From assembly GCF_904061905.1 (NCBI RefSeq), contig NZ_CAJFCI010000023.1, positions 62,001 through 126,000 of the forward strand: a DNA stretch of 64,000 nucleotides, in the 5' to 3' direction. The notes below the pieces were generated by a model that did no database searches, was not told the DNA's origin, and saw nothing but the letters and a program-made list of their open reading frames with translations. Source of the stretch: Zestomonas carbonaria (lineage in GTDB: Bacteria > Pseudomonadota > Gammaproteobacteria > Pseudomonadales > Pseudomonadaceae). Made by a program: the position numbers and the translations under genes. This document shows positions 41,318 through 54,644 of this stretch, one piece after another (position 1 is the first letter of the stretch; every line of letters starts with the position of its first letter).

Positions 41318-42400
41318 ATGCGTCCGCTCGTCGCCACCATCGACCTGGCTGCCATTCGCCGCAATTACGCCCTGGCCAAGCTTTGCGCTCCGGGTCGGAA
41401 GGCCTTCGCCGTGGTCAAGGCCAATGCCTATGGGCATGGCGTCCGCGAGGTGGTCGCGGCGCTTGCCAGGGAGGCCGACGGTTTTGCCGTGGCCAGCCTG
41501 GAGGAGGCGGTCGAGGTGCGCGCGGTGCAGGCCGGGGCGCGTCTGTTGTTGCTGGAGGGCTGCTTCGATGCCGGCGAGTTGCCGCTGGTTTCGCGGCTCG
41601 GCCTGGACGTGGTGGTGCAGGACGACCGCCAGGCCGAGGCGCTGTTGACCGCGTCGATCGATCGGCCGGTCAACGTCTGGCTCAAGCTGGACAGCGGCAT
41701 GCACCGCCTGGGGCTGACCCCGGCCGGGGTGCGCCACTGGTTCACCCGCTTGCGCGCGGCGCACCAGGTCGCCGAGGTGAACCTGATCAGCCACTTCGCC
41801 TGTGCCGATGAACGCGGCCACAGCCTCACCGATCTGCAACTGGAGCGTTTCCTCGATCTGCTCGACCTGGACTTCGACCTGCGTTCGTTGTCCAACTCGG
41901 CGGCGGTGCTGACCATCCCGGCGGCGCACATGGACTGGCTGCGTCCCGGCATCATGCTCTACGGCGCGACGCCGTTCGCCGAGCTGTCCGCCGTCGAGCT
42001 GGGCTTGCAGCCGGCGATGAGCCTGACCGCGCAAGTGATTTCCGTGCGCGAGGTACCGGCCGGGGATAGCGTGGGCTATGGCGCGGCCTGGATCGCAGCG
42101 GGGCGGGCGCGGATCGGCACGGTCAGTTGCGGCTACGCCGATGGCTATCCCCGGCATGCGCCGTCCGGCACCCCGATGGTGGTGCGCGGCCGCCGGTTGC
42201 CGCTGGTCGGGCGGGTGTCGATGGATATGCTCACCGTCGATCTCACCTCGCTGCCCGAGGCGCAGGCCGGCGACAGCGTGGAGCTGTGGGGCGCGCAGTT
42301 GCCGGTCGACGAGGTTGCCCATGCCTGCGGCACCATCGGCTACGAGTTGCTGACCAAGGTCACCGCGCGGGTGCCCAGGATCTACCTCTGCGCCGATTGA
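41318..42400 (+). CDS. alr: alanine racemase
   Basis: Interconverts L- and D-alanine with PLP for peptidoglycan. The 360 residues show the PLP lysine in AVVKANAYGHG (K34) and the second catalytic region around VGYGAAW; the C-terminal VGRVSMDMLTVDLT is also typical. The ATG at 41318 matches the usual MRPLVATIDL start. Confidence 0.95.
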   Translation: MRPLVATIDLAAIRRNYALAKLCAPGRKAFAVVKANAYGHGVREVVAALAREADGFAVASLEEAVEVRAVQAGARLLLLEGCFDAGELPLVSRLGLDVVVQDDRQAEALLTASIDRPVNVWLKLDSGMHRLGLTPAGVRHWFTRLRAAHQVAEVNLISHFACADERGHSLTDLQLERFLDLLDLDFDLRSLSNSAAVLTIPAAHMDWLRPGIMLYGATPFAELSAVELGLQPAMSLTAQVISVREVPAGDSVGYGAAWIAAGRARIGTVSCGYADGYPRHAPSGTPMVVRGRRLPLVGRVSMDMLTVDLTSLPEAQAGDSVELWGAQLPVDEVAHACGTIGYELLTKVTARVPRIYLCAD

Positions 42401-42451
42401 GCGCTGCCTTCAAGCCCGAGCTCCATGGTCGGACTTGTTTACTTTTTGTGC

Positions 42452-42457
42452 TATATT
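42452..42457 (+). promoter_or_regulatory. probable -10 box of ygiQ
   Basis: TATATT in an AT-rich stretch (TTGTTTACTTTTTGTGC upstream) 35 bp before the ygiQ start; the -35 is uncertain. Confidence 0.4.
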
Positions 42458-42491
42458 CCGCGCCCCCGTGATGTCCGACTGATCAAAAAAC

Positions 42492-44765
<2,274 letters not shown>

Positions 44766-44767
44766 TG

Positions 44768-44795
44768 AAAACGCCAGCCCCGGGGCTGGCGTTTT
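44768..44795 (+). terminator. intrinsic terminator after ygiQ
   Basis: AAAACGCCAGCCC facing GGGCTGGCGTTTTT across a 2-base loop, right after the stop. Confidence 0.9.
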
Positions 44796-44938
44796 TCGTT
44801 GGGTGGCCCGGATGCTCTGACCTCCCACGCCCTCCGGGAGAGGGCCGGGGTGAGGGGCGATGTTTTCGGCCACCCCAGAACTTCCCTTTGTTCCCCTGCA
44901 TCCAGGGAGAGTAACCAACCACATCAGGCAGACGCCTT

Positions 44939-45043
44939 GTAGGGTGCGCGGTGCGCACCGTTTACCCTGGCGCAGGTAAGGTGTTTCGCTGGAAACGTAG
45001 GTGTTGGCACCGGATCGATGCGCACGGCGCACCCTACGGGATG
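44939..45043. repeat. partial composite element (GTAGGGTGCGC pair only)
   Basis: TTGTAGGGTGCGCGGTGCGC ... GGAAACGTAGGTGTTGGCAC ... GCGCACGGCGCACCCTAC, the inverted pair of copies A-C without the flanking heptamers. Just upstream (44820-44860) is a CTCCGGGAGAGGGCCGGGGT repeat also found before creD. The rest of the 348-bp gap holds the ygiQ terminator and the palindrome listed next. Confidence 0.8.
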
Positions 45044-45063
45044 AAATCGAGTGCTTGGCTCGA

Positions 45064-45095
45064 CGTTATTTTGGCACTAAAGTACCAAAATAACG
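45064..45095. promoter_or_regulatory. 32-bp palindromic candidate operator
   Basis: CGTTATTTTGG (45064-45074) and CCAAAATAACG (45085-45095) are perfect inverted arms; the inner bases ACT/AGT also pair, leaving mismatches only at 45075/45084 and at the centre. It is AT-rich in a GC-rich region and ends 19 bp before the start of the beta-helix gene, where a dimeric repressor would block transcription. Confidence 0.6.
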
Positions 45096-45113
45096 ATAAT
45101 GCTGGAGCCCGCC

Positions 45114-46357
<1,244 letters not shown>

Positions 46358-46361
<4 letters not shown>

Positions 46362-47473
46362 TCCGCCTGTTGTGGCTGGGCCTGGCGCTGCTGCTGGCCG
46401 CTTGCGGCAAGCCGGCGGCGCCGCTGTACCTGCCGGAGGGCGAGGACTATCCCGAAAAGCTCGGCGACTGGCGCCTGTTGCAGCGCGAAAGCGGCTGGCT
46501 GCGTCCGGCCGACGGGGTGCTGCCCTACGACCTCAACACCCCGCTGTTCAGCGACTACGCGCACAAGCTGCGCACCCTGTGGATGCCGGAGGGGCAGGCG
46601 GCGCGCTACGCCGAGGAGCATTTCGAGTTCCCGGTCGGCACCCTGCTGAGCAAGACCTTCTACTACCTCAAGGACGACCAGGGCCGCCTGCTGCTGAGTG
46701 ATGCCGATGGCCGCGATCCGCAGCGCGGCCTCGACCTGGACCGCGTGCAACTGATCGAGACGCGAATCCTGCTCAGGCAGAAGGACGGCTGGGTGACGCT
46801 GCCCTACGTGTGGGACGCCGAACAGCGCGAGGCGACCCTGGAGTGGGCCGGCGCCAGACAGGACCTGACGCTGCGCGACGAGAGCGGACGCGAACTGGCG
46901 GTCGCCTATCAGGTGCCCGACGCCAACCAGTGCGCCGGCTGCCACGAGGAGCGCCATGGCCAGGGCAGCCATCCGCTGGGCCCCAAGGCGCGGCATCTGA
47001 ACAAGGACTTCGCCTACCCCGACGGCACTGCCAACCAGTTGCGGCGCTGGGCCGAGCGCGGTTTGCTGGACGGCTTGCCGGAAGACCTGGCCGGCGTGTC
47101 GCGCAACACTCTGTGGGGCCATCCGCGCGCCGGTGAGGGGCTGGAGCAGCAGGCGCGCAGCTACCTGGACGCCAACTGCTCCCACTGCCACAACCCGCAG
47201 GGACCGGGGCGCACCTCCGGGCTGTACCTCGACCCGGCCACCCCGCTGGGCATCGGCTACGGCCTGTGCAAGCAGCCGGTGGCCGCCGGCAAGGGCTCCG
47301 GCAACCGCCTGGTGGATATCCACCCCGGCGCGCCGGAAAAGTCCGTGCTGAGCTTCCGCATGCACAGCACCGACCCCAGCATCATGATGCCCGAGCTGGG
47401 ACGCTCCACCGTGCACCGCGAGGGCCTGGAGCTGATCGATCGCTGGATCGCCAGCCTGGATGGGGAATGCTGA
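46358..47473 (+). CDS. SO_2930-family diheme c-type cytochrome
   Basis: A 371-residue protein with its own lipoprotein signal (LALLLAACGK) and two heme-binding motifs, CAGCH (C192-H196) and CSHCH (C274-H278). The rest (LPYDLNTPLFSDYAHKLRTL, FPVGTLLSKTFYY) matches a family of periplasmic lipoproteins that always carry these two hemes. Electron partner and substrate are unknown. It is translationally coupled to the beta-helix gene. Confidence 0.8.
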
Positions 47474-47492
47474 GGGGCTTTTTCCAAGGGCC

Positions 47493-47557
47493 GTAGGGTG
47501 AGCTTCAGGCCACCGAGCGGAGTCGAGCCTTGTCTGGTGGGCTGAAGCCCGCCCTAC
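47493..47557. repeat. 22-bp inverted repeat after the cytochrome gene
   Basis: GTAGGGTGAGCTTCAGGCCACC (split as arms 47493-47514 and 47536-47557) pairs at 19 of 22 positions with the reverse complement of GGTGGGCTGAAGCCCGCCCTAC. This GGGCTTCAGCCC type of repeat is common in Pseudomonas intergenic DNA. The remaining 170 bp up to the next gene show nothing clear. Confidence 0.75.
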
Positions 47558-47726
47558 ATCTTGCTGACACACGGCGAACCATTCTGGTGCGCTACAGTCG
47601 CACCTGTGCGGGCGAAGCCCAGTTCCGGTGCCTGGGCCCTCTGGAAGCCCCCGGAAAGCCCGTCCGGCGCGCTGGCATAAGTCTTGCGCGCTCCCCTGCA
47701 TCGTTCCGGTTCGCGGGAGGCCCGCT

Positions 47727-50700
47727 GTGTCCATCCATGTCGCGCTGCACCATGTCAGCCACTACCGCTACGACCGCGAGGTCAGCCTCGGTCCGCAGAT
47801 CATCCGCCTGCGCCCAGCGCCGCACAGCCGCACGCGGATCATTTCCTATGCGCTGAAGGTCGAGCCCGGCGAGCACTTCATCAACTGGCAGCAGGACCCG
47901 CAGGGCAACTACCTGGCGCGTCTGGTGTTCCCGGAGAAGACCCGCGAGCTGAAGGTGGAGGTCGACCTGGTCGCCGAGATGGCGGTGTTCAACCCCTTCG
48001 ACTTCTTCCTCGAACCCTACGCGGAGAAGTTCCCCTTCGCCTACACCGACGCCGAGCAGCGCGAGCTGGCGCCCTACCTGATCAAGCAAAGCGCCGAGCC
48101 GCGCTTCGCCGAGTACCTGGCGAGCATCGAGCGCACGCCGACGCCGAGCGTCGATTTCCTGGTCGCCCTCAACCAGCGCCTGAGCGAGGACATCCGCTAC
48201 CTGATCCGCCTCGAGCCGGGCGTGCAGAGCCCCGAGGAGACCCTGGTCAAGGCGTCCGGCTCGTGCCGCGACTCCGGCTGGCTGCTGGTCCAGTTGCTGC
48301 GTCACCTGGGTCTCGCCGCGCGCTTCGTGTCCGGCTACCTGATCCAGCTCACCGCCGACCAGAAGTCCCTCGACGGCCCTTCCGGCACCGAAGTGGACTT
48401 CACCGACCTGCACGCCTGGTGCGAGGTGTACCTGCCCGGCGCCGGCTGGATCGGCCTCGACCCGACCAGCGGGTTGTTCGCCGGCGAAGGCCATATTCCC
48501 CTGGCCTGTAGCCCCGAGCCGTCCTCGGCGGCGCCGATCAGCGGCATGGTGGAAGAGTGCGAGTGCGCGTTCAGCCACGAGATGCGCGTGGACCGCGAAT
48601 GGGAGGCGCCGCGCGTCACCAGGCCGTACAGCGAGGAGCAGTGGCAGGCGATCCGCGCCCTCGGCGAGCTCATCGACGCCGACCTGGCCAGGGGCGACGT
48701 GCGCCTGACCATGGGCGGCGAACCGACCTTCGTGGCCATCGACCACCTCGACGACCCGGAGTGGAACACCGACGCGCTGGGCCCCAACAAGCGCCGTCTG
48801 GCCGCCGGGCTGTTCCATCGCCTGCGCGAGCACTATGCGCCCCATGGCCTGATGCATTTCGGGCAGGGCAAGTGGTACCCCGGCGAGCAGTTGCCGCGCT
48901 GGTCGCTGAACTGTTTCTGGCGCAAGGACGGCGAGCCGATCTGGCAGGATCCGGCGCTGTACGCCGACGAGACGCGCTTCTACGGTGCCGACGCGCGCCT
49001 GGCCGGGCGTTTCCTGGCCGCCGTGGCCGAGCGCCTGGGGGTTGCCGCCGAGAACGCCTTCCCGGCCTACGAGGACTGGTTCTACTACCTGTGGCGCGAG
49101 CGGCGGCTGCCGGCCAACGTCAGCCCCGAGGACGCCCGCCTGGCCGACCCGCTGGAGCGCGAGCGGCTGCGCAAGGTGTTCTGTCGCGGGCTGGGCGAGG
49201 TGGTCGGGCATATCCTGCCGGTCTCGCGCAGCGCCGACGGCAACGAATGGCTGAGCGGCCAGTGGTTCCTGCGCGACGAGCACTGCCGGCTGATCCCCGG
49301 CGATTCGCCGCTCGGCTACCGTCTGCCGCTGGACTCGCAACCCTGGGCCAGCGAGGCCGATTACCCCTACGTGCAGGCGCCCGACCCCAACCAGCCGTTC
49401 CCGCCGCTGCCGGCGCGCCAGCACATCCAGCGCCAGTTGCGCGTTCCGCTGTTTCCGCAGCAGGGCGTGCAGGAGCAGGTGCCGCCGTCACCGTTCGAGT
49501 CGGCCGCCGGCATCGTGCGCACCGCGCTGTGCGCCGAGCCGCGCGATGGCCGGCTGTACATCTTCATGCCGCCGATGGCCGAGCTGGAGCACTACCTGGA
49601 GCTGGTCGCCGCCATCGAATCGACGGCCGCCGAGCTGCGTTGCCCGGTGCTGCTGGAAGGCTACGAGCCGCCGGGCGATCCGCGCCTGGGCAACTTCCGC
49701 GTGACCCCGGACCCGGGCGTCATCGAGGTCAATATCCACCCATCGAGCAGTTGGGAGGAGCTGGTCGAGCGCACCGGGTTCCTCTACGAGGCGGCCCGGC
49801 AGAGCCGCCTTTCCAGCGAGAAGTTCATGGTCGATGGCCGCCATTCCGGAACCGGCGGCGGCAACCACTTCGTGCTGGGCGGCGCCACCCCGGCGGACTC
49901 GCCGTTCCTGCGCCGCCCGGACCTGCTGCGCAGCCTGATCAGCTACTGGCACAACCATCCGTCGCTGTCCTACCTGTTCTCCGGGCTGTTCGTCGGCCCG
50001 ACCTCGCAGGCGCCGCGCGTGGACGAGGCGCGCAATGATGCGCTCTACGAACTGGAGATCGCCTTCGCGCAGATGCCCGAGCCGGGCGCCGACTGCCCGC
50101 CCTGGCTGGTCGACCGTCTGCTGCGCAACCTGCTGGTGGACGTCACCGGCAACACCCACCGTGCCGAGTTCTGCATCGACAAGCTGTATTCGCCGGACTC
50201 CGCTTCCGGGCGCCTCGGCCTGCTCGAACTGCGCGCCTTCGAGATGCCGCCCCACGCGCAGATGAGCCTGGCCCAGCAACTGCTGCTGCGCGGCCTGGTG
50301 GCGCGCTTCTGGGATGAGCCCTACCGGCCGCCGAAGTTGGCGCGCTGGGGCACCGAACTGCACGACCGCTTCCTGCTGCCGCATTTCGTCGCCCAGGACT
50401 TCGCCGATGTGCTGGAGGAAATGCGCCGCGCCGGCTACGCGTTGCAGGACGACTGGTTCGCCCCGCACTTCGAGTTCCGCTTCCCCAAACTGGGCGACTT
50501 CGAGGTCAAGGGCATCGACCTCGAGCTGCGCCAGGCCCTGGAGCCCTGGCACGTGCTCGGCGAGGAGGGCTCCGCCGGTGGCACCGTGCGCTATGTGGAC
50601 TCTTCGCTGGAGCGGGTGCAGGTCAAGCTGGCCGGCCTGGCCCCGGATCGCTACGTGCTGACCTGCAATGGCCAGCCGGTGCCGATGCGGCCCACCGGCA

Positions 50701-51020
50701 CGGTCGGTGAATTCGTCGGCGGCGTGCGTTACCGCGCCTGGCAGCCACCGAGCTGTTTGCAGCCGACCATCGGCGTGCACGCGCCGCTGGTGTTCGACCT
50801 GGTCGATACCTGGATGGGGCGCTCGCTGGGCGGTTGCCAGTATCATGTCGCCCATCCCGGCGGTCGCAACTACGAAACCCGCCCGGTCAATGCCTATGAG
50901 GCGGAAAGCCGGCGCCTGGCGCGCTTCTTCCGGCATGGGCACACCCCTGGCAGACTGGCGGTGGCGGCGCCGATCGACAATGCTGAACTGCCGATGATCC
51001 TGGATTTGCGGCGCGGTTAG
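47727..51020 (+). CDS. transglutaminase-like protein with C-terminal DUF2126
   Basis: An 1097-residue protein. The N-terminal third has the bacterial transglutaminase-like fold: a beta-rich leader ([19 protein letters not shown]) and the triad C180 ([12 protein letters not shown]), H229 (DLHAWCEVY) and D245 (GLDPTSGLF). The remaining 750 residues are the DUF2126 region ([42 protein letters not shown]), of unknown role. The GTG at 47727 has GGAGG 6 bp upstream and begins at the conserved leader. It heads an operon with the ATP-grasp/alpha-E protein and a second transglutaminase; the set is thought to make or process an unidentified peptide. Confidence 0.85.
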   Translation: MSIHVALHHVSHYRYDREVSLGPQIIRLRPAPHSRTRIISYALKVEPGEHFINWQQDPQGNYLARLVFPEKTRELKVEVDLVAEMAVFNPFDFFLEPYAEKFPFAYTDAEQRELAPYLIKQSAEPRFAEYLASIERTPTPSVDFLVALNQRLSEDIRYLIRLEPGVQSPEETLVKASGSCRDSGWLLVQLLRHLGLAARFVSGYLIQLTADQKSLDGPSGTEVDFTDLHAWCEVYLPGAGWIGLDPTSGLFAGEGHIPLACSPEPSSAAPISGMVEECECAFSHEMRVDREWEAPRVTRPYSEEQWQAIRALGELIDADLARGDVRLTMGGEPTFVAIDHLDDPEWNTDALGPNKRRLAAGLFHRLREHYAPHGLMHFGQGKWYPGEQLPRWSLNCFWRKDGEPIWQDPALYADETRFYGADARLAGRFLAAVAERLGVAAENAFPAYEDWFYYLWRERRLPANVSPEDARLADPLERERLRKVFCRGLGEVVGHILPVSRSADGNEWLSGQWFLRDEHCRLIPGDSPLGYRLPLDSQPWASEADYPYVQAPDPNQPFPPLPARQHIQRQLRVPLFPQQGVQEQVPPSPFESAAGIVRTALCAEPRDGRLYIFMPPMAELEHYLELVAAIESTAAELRCPVLLEGYEPPGDPRLGNFRVTPDPGVIEVNIHPSSSWEELVERTGFLYEAARQSRLSSEKFMVDGRHSGTGGGNHFVLGGATPADSPFLRRPDLLRSLISYWHNHPSLSYLFSGLFVGPTSQAPRVDEARNDALYELEIAFAQMPEPGADCPPWLVDRLLRNLLVDVTGNTHRAEFCIDKLYSPDSASGRLGLLELRAFEMPPHAQMSLAQQLLLRGLVARFWDEPYRPPKLARWGTELHDRFLLPHFVAQDFADVLEEMRRAGYALQDDWFAPHFEFRFPKLGDFEVKGIDLELRQALEPWHVLGEEGSAGGTVRYVDSSLERVQVKLAGLAPDRYVLTCNGQPVPMRPTGTVGEFVGGVRYRAWQPPSCLQPTIGVHAPLVFDLVDTWMGRSLGGCQYHVAHPGGRNYETRPVNAYEAESRRLARFFRHGHTPGRLAVAAPIDNAELPMILDLRRG

Positions 51021-51137
51021 CCGCTCTCTCCCGCGCAGGGGAGGCGGGGGCGAGGCTCCCGCCGGTTCCTCTCCCATCAACGGGAGAGGAAACTTGCCGA
51101 TAATTAGAAGTACCGCCGCCTGCCTGCCGAGTGCCCG
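51021..51137. repeat. intergenic stretch with CTCTCCC...GGGAGAG inverted repeats
   Basis: Contains CTCTCCCGCGCAGGGGAG and CCTCTCCCATCAACGGGAGA, the small hairpin type also seen before creD. GCCGATAA at 51096-51103 looks like a sigma-28 -10 but has no -35. No gene fits here. Confidence 0.5.
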
Positions 51138-53639
51138 ATGTCCGATCTGCTAGCCCACTACCCGCCGACCACGGCGGCCTATGACGAACTGCTCGATGCC
51201 ACAGGCGGGGTGCGTCCGCACTGGCGGCGCCTGTTCCAGCAGCTCCAGCGCAGCGGGACGGGGCAGTTGCGCCAGCGCCAGGCGCTGGTGGCGCGGCAGA
51301 TCCAGGAAAACGGCGTCACCTACAACGTCTATGCCGATCCCAAGGGCACTGACCGCCCCTGGGAACTGGACTTGCTGCCCAACCTGCTGTCCGCCGACGA
51401 GTGGCAGCCGATCGCCGCCGGCGTGGCGCAGCGCGCGCGCCTGCTCAACGCGGTGCTGGCCGACCTCTATGGCGAGCAACGCCTGCTGGCCGAAGGGCTG
51501 CTGCCCAGCGAGCTGGTGTTCGGCCACCCGAACTTCCTCTGGCCGTGCCGGGGCGTGCAGCCGGTCGGCGGGGTGTTCCTGCACAGCTACGCGGTGGACC
51601 TGGCGCGCGACGCCGATGGCCGCTGGCAGGTCCTGGCCGACCGCACCCAGGCGCCATCCGGGGCCGGCTATGCCCTGGAGAACCGGCAGATCGTCTCGCG
51701 CGCCTTCCCCGAGCTGTACCGCGACCTGCGCGTGCAGTACCTGGCCGGCTACTTCCGCACCCTGCAGCAGACCCTCAGCCGCCAGGCGCCCAGCGATGGC
51801 GAGACGCCGCTGGTGGTGCTGCTGACGCCCGGGCGCTTCAACGAAACCTATTTCGAGCATCTGTATCTCGCCCGCCAGCTCGGCCTGCCGCTGGTGGAAG
51901 GGCATGACCTCACGGTGCGCGACGACACCCTCTACCTGAAGACCCTCGACGGCCTCAAGCGTGTCCACACGGTGCTGCGCCGCCTCGACGACGACTTCTG
52001 CGATCCCCTGGAACTGCGCACCGATTCCGCCCTCGGCGTGCCCGGCATGCTCGCCGCGGTGCGGCGCGGCCGGGTGCTGGTGGCCAACGCGCTGGGCAGC
52101 GGGGTGCTGGAGTCGCCCGGCCTGCTCGGCTTCCTGCCGAGGGTCAGCCAGCGGCTGTTCGGCGAGGACCTGCTGCTGCCTTCGGTGGCCACCGGCTGGT
52201 GCGGCGAGCCGGCGGTGCTGGCCAACACCCTGGCGGAGCTGACGCAGCGGGTGATCAAGCCGGCCTTTCCGTCGCAGAGCTTCGAGCCGCTGTTCGGCCA
52301 CACCCTCGATGCCGCCGGCCTCGCCGCCCTGGGCGAGCGCCTGAGCGCGCGGCCGCACGCCTATGTGGCGCAGGTCCAGGCGCAGCTCTCCCAGGCGCCG
52401 GTGTGGCAGGCCAGCGGTCACGGCGGAGAATTGCAGTCGCGGGCCATCGGCATGCGCGTGTTCGCCGTGGCCAGCGCCGACGGCCAGTACTGGGTGATGC
52501 CCGGCGGCCTGACCCGGGTGGCCGCGCGGGCCGGTGCCGAAGTGGTGTCGATGCAGCGCGGCGGGGCGAGCAAGGACACCTGGGTGCTCACCGACCAGCC
52601 GGTGCACGGCGAGCCGCTGCACCCGCGCAACCTCGGCGTGCGCGACCTGATCCGCCAGGACCCCTACCTGCCGTCGCGGGTGGTGGAGAACCTGTTCTGG
52701 TTCGGTCGCTACAGCGAACGCTGCGACGACGGCGCGCGGCTGCTGCGCGTGGTGCTGTCGCGCTATGTCGATGCCGATGGCGACGACCTGGCCCTGCAGG
52801 CCGCCCTCGACCTCGGCGAACGCCTCGGCCTGCTGCCGACGGACAGCGAGATGGGCCTGGAACGCCGCCTGCTCGAAGCGCTGTGCGGCGACGAGTGGAC
52901 GTTCAGCCTGCGCGCCAACCTGCGCCGCCTGCACTGGGCCGCTGCCCAGGTGCGCGGGCGGTTGTCCCAGGAGAACTGGAACGCGGTGCTGGAGTTGCAG
53001 CACGAGGCGCACAGCCTCGATCCGGATCGCGCCGACCTCGGCGAAGGGCTGGACTGCCTGAGCCGCCTGGTGATGTCGCTGGCCGCGCTGTCCGGTTTCG
53101 CCCTCGACGACATGACCCGCGACGACGGCTGGCGCTTCCTGATGATCGGCCGGCGCATCGAGCGCGTGCAGTTCTTCGCCGACAGCCTGGCGGCCTTTCT
53201 GCGCGGCCGCGCGGTGTGGGACGCGGGCAGCCTGGAGTGGCTGCTGGAACTGGGCAACAGCACCATCACCTACCGTTCGCGCTACCTGGCCTCGCCGCAG
53301 TTGATCCCGGTGCTCGACCTGCTCCTGCTGCACGACCAGAACCCCCACGCCCTGTGCTTCCAGTTGCAGGCCCTGCAACGCTCGCTGGAGCGCCTGCACG
53401 AGACGTTCGGCACGCCCCGGGAGACCCAGTTGAGCGGCCTGATCGCACGCCTGCTGGCCTTCGACCTGGCGACGTTGGAAAATCCGTTGTTCGGCGCCGC
53501 CAGCCTGGGCGAAGTGCTCGTTGGCCTGGCCGACCTGCTGGAGCAGATCGGCCAGGCCGTCGGCCAGCTCTCCGAGCGCCTGGAGCTGCGCTACTTCGCG
53601 CATGTCGACGATGTCAGCCAGCAAACGGTGTCCGCATGA
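51138..53639 (+). CDS. circularly permuted ATP-grasp / alpha-E fusion protein
   Basis: An 833-residue protein that joins two domains often encoded apart. Residues 1 to about 500 are a circularly permuted type 2 ATP-grasp (NVYADPKGTDRPWELDLLP, PGRFNETYFEHLYLARQLG, VEGHDL), expected to form an amide bond; residues from about 511 (PSRVVENLFWFGRYSERCDD) are the alpha-E (DUF403) helical domain. The product is unknown. It lies between two transglutaminase genes and overlaps the second by 4 bp. Confidence 0.85.
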   Translation: MSDLLAHYPPTTAAYDELLDATGGVRPHWRRLFQQLQRSGTGQLRQRQALVARQIQENGVTYNVYADPKGTDRPWELDLLPNLLSADEWQPIAAGVAQRARLLNAVLADLYGEQRLLAEGLLPSELVFGHPNFLWPCRGVQPVGGVFLHSYAVDLARDADGRWQVLADRTQAPSGAGYALENRQIVSRAFPELYRDLRVQYLAGYFRTLQQTLSRQAPSDGETPLVVLLTPGRFNETYFEHLYLARQLGLPLVEGHDLTVRDDTLYLKTLDGLKRVHTVLRRLDDDFCDPLELRTDSALGVPGMLAAVRRGRVLVANALGSGVLESPGLLGFLPRVSQRLFGEDLLLPSVATGWCGEPAVLANTLAELTQRVIKPAFPSQSFEPLFGHTLDAAGLAALGERLSARPHAYVAQVQAQLSQAPVWQASGHGGELQSRAIGMRVFAVASADGQYWVMPGGLTRVAARAGAEVVSMQRGGASKDTWVLTDQPVHGEPLHPRNLGVRDLIRQDPYLPSRVVENLFWFGRYSERCDDGARLLRVVLSRYVDADGDDLALQAALDLGERLGLLPTDSEMGLERRLLEALCGDEWTFSLRANLRRLHWAAAQVRGRLSQENWNAVLELQHEAHSLDPDRADLGEGLDCLSRLVMSLAALSGFALDDMTRDDGWRFLMIGRRIERVQFFADSLAAFLRGRAVWDAGSLEWLLELGNSTITYRSRYLASPQLIPVLDLLLLHDQNPHALCFQLQALQRSLERLHETFGTPRETQLSGLIARLLAFDLATLENPLFGAASLGEVLVGLADLLEQIGQAVGQLSERLELRYFAHVDDVSQQTVSA

Positions 53640-54541
53640 CGATCGCCCGCTACGAGGTGTTCCACGACACCCATTACCGCTACGCCGCGCCGGTCTCGCT
53701 GGCCCAGCAGCTCGCCCACCTGTGGCCGCGCGATTGCCCCTGGCAGCGCTGCCTGGGCCAGAGCCTGGAGATCAGCCCGCTGCCGACCCGGCGCAGCGAC
53801 GGTTTCGACGTGTTCGGCAACCCGCTGACCCGCCTGGCCTTCGAACGCCCGCACGACGATCTGCAGGTCAACGCGCGGCTGCGTATCGACGTGCTGGCGC
53901 GGCCCCTGCTGATGCTCGACGACTCGCCGGCCTGGGAGCAGGTGGTCGCCGCCCTGGCCTTCTCCGGGCGGGCGCTGGATACCGTGGAGCTGGAGGCCTG
54001 TAGCTACCGGGTCGAATCGCCCTACGTGCGCATCAAGCGCCAGTTCGCCGCGTTCGCCGCCGATTGCTTCCCGGCCGGCCGGCCGCTGCTGGCCGGCGCG
54101 GCGGCGCTGATGGCGAAGATCCACGCCGAATTCGCTTTCGATGCCGAGGCGACCCATGTCGCCACGCCGCTGGTCGAGGTGCTGCAGAGCCGGCGCGGGG
54201 TGTGCCAGGACTTCGCCCACCTGATGCTTGCCTGCCTGCGCTCGCTGGGCCTGCCGGCGCGCTACGTCAGCGGCTACCTGCTGACCCAGCCGCCACCCGG
54301 CCAGCCACGGCTGATCGGCGCCGACGCCTCGCACGCCTGGGTCTCGGTGTATTGCCCGCGCCACGGCTGGGTCGACTTCGACCCCACCAACGACGTGCAG
54401 CCCAACCTGGAGCACATCACCCTGGCCTGGGGCCGCGACTTCTCCGACGTGTCGCCGCTACGCGGCGTGATCCTCGGCGGCGGCAGCCACGACCTGGACG
54501 TGCGGGTCACCGTCCAGCCGCTGGTGGAGTTCGCCTGCTGA
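53636..54541 (+). CDS. transglutaminase family protein
   Basis: A 301-residue transglutaminase/protease-like protein: beta-rich leader (YEVFHDTHYRYAAPVSLAQQ) and the triad C190 (RRGVCQDFAHLMLACLRSLG), H233 (SHAWVSVY) and D249 (DFDPTND). No signal peptide is evident, so it is likely cytoplasmic. It is coupled to the ATP-grasp gene by an ATGA overlap and is the last gene of the three-gene operon. Confidence 0.88.
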   Translation: MTIARYEVFHDTHYRYAAPVSLAQQLAHLWPRDCPWQRCLGQSLEISPLPTRRSDGFDVFGNPLTRLAFERPHDDLQVNARLRIDVLARPLLMLDDSPAWEQVVAALAFSGRALDTVELEACSYRVESPYVRIKRQFAAFAADCFPAGRPLLAGAAALMAKIHAEFAFDAEATHVATPLVEVLQSRRGVCQDFAHLMLACLRSLGLPARYVSGYLLTQPPPGQPRLIGADASHAWVSVYCPRHGWVDFDPTNDVQPNLEHITLAWGRDFSDVSPLRGVILGGGSHDLDVRVTVQPLVEFAC

Positions 54542-54644
54542 GCCCCAGGGGCGCATGACTTTCCTCGCGGAAGCGGGCGTCCGGAACATGTGCGCGCCAG
54601 CCCGGTCCAATTCCCGCGCCTGTCGCGCTACAAGGAGTATCGTC

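Noticed and set aside
51096..51103. GCCGATAA before the ATP-grasp gene as a sigma-28 -10 box
   Set aside because: The position 11 bp upstream (TCAACGGG) does not resemble TAAAGTTT, and the operon has no flagellar link.
51150..53624. Open frame of 824 codons opposite the ATP-grasp gene
   Set aside because: Antisense shadow in a GC-rich gene; the sense strand has clear domains.
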